From Methylotenera versatilis 301 (GTDB taxonomy: Bacteria > Pseudomonadota > Gammaproteobacteria > Burkholderiales > Methylophilaceae): a stretch of 64,000 nt of DNA. How positions within the stretch are numbered: position 1 is the stretch's first letter; each line of letters opens with the position of its first letter. The position numbers and the translations under genes were made by a program. Below the pieces are notes generated by a model. That model did not search any database, was not told the DNA's origin, and saw only the letters and a program-made list of their open reading frames with translations. This document shows positions 61,176 to 64,000 of this stretch, piece after piece. The DNA lies in assembly GCF_000093025.1 (NCBI RefSeq), contig NC_014207.1:248001-312000 (forward strand), read 5' to 3'.

Positions 61176-62885
61176 TTATGCCTTTTTTAGCTGCAAAATA
61201 AAGACACTGCCGCTAGCAAGTGCTTGGTATTTCAGTTTTGCGCCATTGGCTTCAGCTAACTCACGTGAAATATAAAGCCCTAAACCATTCCCAGTATTTT
61301 TAGTGGTAAAAAACGGTTCGAATAATCTAGATTGATCCTGTTCGGCTACGCCATCACCATCATCAATAATTTGTATGCTCAAGCCTGATTTACTGAATTC
61401 AGAACAAATAATTTTTAGGCTACCTGCTTGTTTTTGACTATGCTCCCAGCCATTTTTACATAAATTCCATAAAATTTGCGTTAGATGGCGCTTGTCAAAA
61501 GAGAGCGTTTTTTGTGATAGATTATCCAGCTGAAATTGTGTGTCCAATACTTTCTCCACTGCACAAAATTGTGCATGGAAGCTGCTGAGGAAGTCACTTA
61601 TTTCAAAGAGCTCTTGCTGCGTGCGGTCGCGTCTATTTAGTTCAAGCACATCTTTGATAATTTGGTCGATACGCCCAATATTATCAGCCACAATTTCGAG
61701 TAGTCGTTCAGTCGATTTAGAGTTATTTTCATCCTCTTGTAGTAATTGGTTCGCATGACTGATTGCGCTTAATGGGTTGCGAATTTCATGTGCGATATTG
61801 GCAGTTAATCTGCCTAGAGCCGCCAGTTTAGCTTGTTGCGCTGCCGTTTGAATTTGGCTCAAATCTTGAATGAAAATTACCGCGCCAGCATTCCTGTCTG
61901 ATAAAGGCGAGTCTTTCTGTTGATTGATAGGCATAAACCTGAGCTTTAACTCACGGTTGCTGATGGAAATATTCGAGTTGTTCTTTTCGTCCGCGCCATT
62001 GACCCAATCATTAAACATTGTCGCAATCTCAGGCGCTTGCTTGGTTAAGGTGAAATTAGCTTCGTTATCTTGTGCTAAGGAAAGTAGTGCGGTGGCTTGC
62101 AAATTACTGTGGCGAATATTTAAGTCTTCATCCACCACAATAACGCCATCCTGCATCTCTTGTGTAATGAGGGCATTAACTTGCGACAAGTTTTCAATAT
62201 CAATGCCGCGCGCAGAAGCAAGTGCTTCACTGTGCTGCATACGTTTCGCTAGACTATAAGCCAGCCATGCTGTCGCAAAGCAACTTAAGCCTAGCATCAC
62301 TGGCTGTGTATAGGTTGCCGCAGATAAATTATCTTCGAGTATTTGGTAGCTCTGCTCAAGCAATAAGCCAATAGTGGCGATGGCAGCATAGAATAATGAC
62401 AACCTACCATTGCTGGCTAAACTGGCGATAACTATAATAATGACAAGTAAAAGCCCTAGCCCGCTAGTGATGCCGCCAGCAGCAAGCATAAATAAAATAA
62501 TAAAAACAATATCAGCCGTGATTTGAAATGGTAAGGAAAGCCGATACACGTCAGACTTTAGTGGACTAATGAGTAAAATGAAGATGCTAAAGATAAAGTA
62601 GGCAATCGACAGTTTGAATGTGAGTATGGCGTAGCCGCCTTGCCATATTGAATCTTTACCCAGGTAAAGATAAGAAACAATAAAAACTAAACTTAAAACA
62701 AAGCGAAATATGTTGAGTATGTTGATTGCATGGCGCTGAAGCGATAGGTCAATAGAGTCGGCAAGACTTTGTTTGACGTTAGAATCTAACACTTCTGAAT
62801 TTAATTTCTTGGGGTTCAATTTAAATAGTGATAGTGATGATGAGCTATTTAGGGATGTGAGCTTTACTGCAGTAAAACTCACCAT
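61176..62885 (-). CDS. pilS: PilS-type membrane sensor histidine kinase
   Basis: Partner kinase of PilR, 569 residues from ATG 62885. Six hydrophobic segments fill about 50-230, as in PilS. A PAS domain (about 240-340), the phosphoacceptor helix with TANIAHEIRNPLSAISHANQ and the ATPase domain with QIIDDGDGVAEQDQSRLFEP and GNGLGLYISRELAEANG follow. The start overlaps the PP0621-type gene by 41 bases; a TTG further down could instead be used. The gap to pilR is 6 bases. Confidence 0.88.
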   Translation of the reverse strand: MVSFTAVKLTSLNSSSSLSLFKLNPKKLNSEVLDSNVKQSLADSIDLSLQRHAINILNIFRFVLSLVFIVSYLYLGKDSIWQGGYAILTFKLSIAYFIFSIFILLISPLKSDVYRLSLPFQITADIVFIILFMLAAGGITSGLGLLLVIIIVIASLASNGRLSLFYAAIATIGLLLEQSYQILEDNLSAATYTQPVMLGLSCFATAWLAYSLAKRMQHSEALASARGIDIENLSQVNALITQEMQDGVIVVDEDLNIRHSNLQATALLSLAQDNEANFTLTKQAPEIATMFNDWVNGADEKNNSNISISNRELKLRFMPINQQKDSPLSDRNAGAVIFIQDLSQIQTAAQQAKLAALGRLTANIAHEIRNPLSAISHANQLLQEDENNSKSTERLLEIVADNIGRIDQIIKDVLELNRRDRTQQELFEISDFLSSFHAQFCAVEKVLDTQFQLDNLSQKTLSFDKRHLTQILWNLCKNGWEHSQKQAGSLKIICSEFSKSGLSIQIIDDGDGVAEQDQSRLFEPFFTTKNTGNGLGLYISRELAEANGAKLKYQALASGSVFILQLKKA

Positions 62886-63078
62886 TGACCAGAAATGCTT
62901 CTGACCTCGGTAAATGTACCGCACATGAAGCACATTGCACCATGTTTTCTATTTCCTGCTCTTTTACAGGCGTATCTTTCTTGATATTTTTATCGTCATT
63001 GTTTGCGCCAGCTTTGTTGCGCTTAAAAGCTACGATCAGTAAATAAATGATTACGCCTAAAAAAATCAGTCGCCACAT
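62845..63078 (-). CDS. PP0621-family small membrane protein with Cys/His motif
   Basis: 77 residues from ATG 63078 (GTG 63090 is an alternative), with AGGTG about ten bases upstream. One N-terminal membrane helix (WRLIFLGVIIYLLIVAF) is followed by a charged linker. The C-terminal motif VQCASCAVHLPRSEA...FYCSKAH has a CxxC and CxxxH pair and looks like a small zinc-binding knuckle. Function is unknown. It overlaps and precedes pilS, as in other Betaproteobacteria. Confidence 0.82.
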   Translation of the reverse strand: MWRLIFLGVIIYLLIVAFKRNKAGANNDDKNIKKDTPVKEQEIENMVQCASCAVHLPRSEAFLVNGEFYCSKAHIPK

Positions 63079-63209
63079 AAGATTTTGCACCTGTTAAATA
63101 ATTGATACGATTGTAACCAAAGCTTGGTCTAGTTCAAAATGTAAACCTGATATACTTTCGCTAATGACTGCGTCAACAACTTATAATATATCAATCAACC
63201 GTAAGCGCA

Positions 63210-63812
63210 ATGGCAACAACTAGAGAACTTTCAGATTTCCTTGCGTCGGTAGAACGTCGTGCTTTTAAGCAGACGGCTTATGCCGTGCGTGATGATCATG
63301 CTGCGCTAGATATTGTACAAGACGCGATGATGAAGCTTGCAGAAAAGTATGGTGATAAGCCAGCAGCAGAACTGCCGATGCTGTTTCAACGCATTTTGCA
63401 AAACACTATGCGAGATTTTTGGCGCAGGCAAAAAGTTAGAAATTTATGGACTACTTTATTATCTTCATTTGGCGGCAGCGAAGATGGTGAAGATCGTGAT
63501 CCATTAGAGACGATAGATGTAGAAGATGACAGCGATGAGCCCGCTGCACAGTTGGAACGTAGCCAAACCATCAAGTTGATAGAAGCGGCATTAGAAAAAC
63601 TACCTGCGCGTCAACGAGAAGCCTTCGTGCTGCGTTATTGGGAGGAGATGGATGTTGCTGAAACGGCAAAAGTCATGGGTTGCTCAGACGGAAGCGTTAA
63701 AACGCACTGTTCTCGGGCAGTTCACTCATTGGCGATAGAATTGAAGAAACAAGGTCTAGAAAAATTAGGTCTATCAAGTTTAATGTTAACCAGCGAAGGC
63801 TCAAAAGGCTAG
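63210..63812 (+). CDS. ECF-like RNA polymerase sigma factor
   Basis: 200-residue sigma-70 family factor with only regions 2 and 4. Region 2 contains DDHAALDIVQDAMMKLAEKY and LQNTMRDFWRRQKVRN. Region 4 is ALEKLPARQREAFVLRYWEE followed by the helix-turn-helix ETAKVMGCSDGSVKTHCSRA. An acidic linker (about 90-118) joins them. It is followed at 10 bases by a DUF3619 gene, which in related genomes sits with a DUF3106 gene and is thought to be membrane-bound; an anti-sigma role is only a guess from context. Confidence 0.9.
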   Translation: MATTRELSDFLASVERRAFKQTAYAVRDDHAALDIVQDAMMKLAEKYGDKPAAELPMLFQRILQNTMRDFWRRQKVRNLWTTLLSSFGGSEDGEDRDPLETIDVEDDSDEPAAQLERSQTIKLIEAALEKLPARQREAFVLRYWEEMDVAETAKVMGCSDGSVKTHCSRAVHSLAIELKKQGLEKLGLSSLMLTSEGSKG

Positions 63813-63822
63813 GAGGTGAGCT

Positions 63823-64000
63823 ATGGATACTCAAAAAGATATGCAAAACAGTCAAGTAAATGAAAATCTAGTGAATGCCAATCTTATAGAAGATGAGCAG
63901 GTAGCTAAACTCGCGGCAAACTTGCTGAATGATAACTCACAACATTTGAATGCGGTTACTTTACAGCGCTTATCAGAAGCACGTGAGTTAGCGGTCAGTA
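63823..64000 (+). CDS. DUF3619 family protein, 5' end only
   Basis: The last 178 bases open a frame at ATG 63823, preceded by an excellent AGGAGGTGA (63811-63819) that overlaps the end of the sigma-factor gene. The 59 visible residues begin with a polar Asn/Gln-rich stretch, followed by VAKLAANLLNDNSQHLNAVT and LQRLSEARELAVS, the pattern at the start of DUF3619 proteins. The expected membrane helix is outside the window. Close coupling to the sigma gene suggests functional linkage. Confidence 0.8.
   Translation, partial: MDTQKDMQNSQVNENLVNANLIEDEQVAKLAANLLNDNSQHLNAVTLQRLSEARELAVS

Overview
The window looks like a chromosomal segment of a betaproteobacterium, most likely a methylotroph of the Methylophilaceae (Methylotenera/Methylophilus type). 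This is inferred from gene content and order, not from a search: rsmB-DUF4390-ntrY-ntrX; kdsD-kdsC-lptC-lptA-lptB-rpoN-hpf-hprK-rapZ-EIIA-ptsH-ptsI; purM/hda/AI-2E transporter/tandem DUF3108; pilS-pilR; and an ECF-like sigma factor with DUF3619. Base composition is moderate to slightly AT-rich, genes are densely packed, and I see no rRNA, intact tRNA, insertion sequence, CRISPR array or phage gene.

Layout. 1-0.3 kb: end of a hotdog thioesterase. 0.3-0.75 kb: non-coding repeats. 0.75-6.1 kb: rRNA methyltransferase RsmB, a DUF4390 protein and an NtrY/NtrX-type two-component pair whose regulator has a degenerate AAA+ core. 6.1-12.1 kb: exonuclease III, HAD phosphatase, HPP-CBS membrane protein, TPMT-like methyltransferase, oligopeptidase A and DUF4870. 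12.1-22.6 kb: one long minus-strand block coding for KDO synthesis (KdsD, KdsC), LPS transport (LptC, LptA, LptB), sigma-54, a hibernation factor and an incomplete, regulatory phosphotransferase system (HprK, RapZ, EIIA-Man, HPr, EI) without sugar permeases and without ptsN. 22.8-25.9 kb: a KefB/YbaL-type antiporter and a ThiO/DadA-type oxidase. 25.9-27.4 kb: an accessory patch with dispersed repeats, one orphan AT-rich gene and a possible tmRNA 3'-end remnant. 27.4-32.8 kb: moaC, a BepA-like metalloprotease, orphan soxYZ and ahpC/ahpF. 32.9-40.4 kb: PLD-family protein, FAD dehydrogenase, NhaA, CNNM/CorC-type protein, Hda and AI-2E transporter. 40.6-46.5 kb: purM, two DUF3108 proteins (one with a TonB-like N-terminus), an m5C methyltransferase with a Lys-rich tail and a dicarboxylate/amino-acid symporter. 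46.5-51.8 kb: glycosyltransferase, zinc phospholipase C, PAP2 phosphatase, M48 protease and DUF898 protein. 52.0-58.0 kb: GNAT, an attenuator-like leader ahead of an EamA exporter, and an RND pump with its adaptor. 58.0-64.0 kb: AmpD, a Ca2+/Na+ exchanger-type protein, PilR/PilS, a PP0621-type protein, a sigma factor and the start of DUF3619.

Most of the window is ordinary core genome. The strongest unexplained signal is at 52.56-52.74 kb. A promoter is followed by a short leader reading frame and four alternating complementary segments (1:2, 2:3, 3:4), the last pair being a rho-independent terminator, all directly before an EamA-family exporter. This is the layout of a transcription attenuator, and I do not know it from this gene family. 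Other points of interest are the TonB-like/DUF3108 fusion, the DUF898 protein with a pilin-like segment, the NtrX without GAFTGA, the missing ptsN, and the paired dispersed repeats with the orphan gene next to a possible ssrA remnant.
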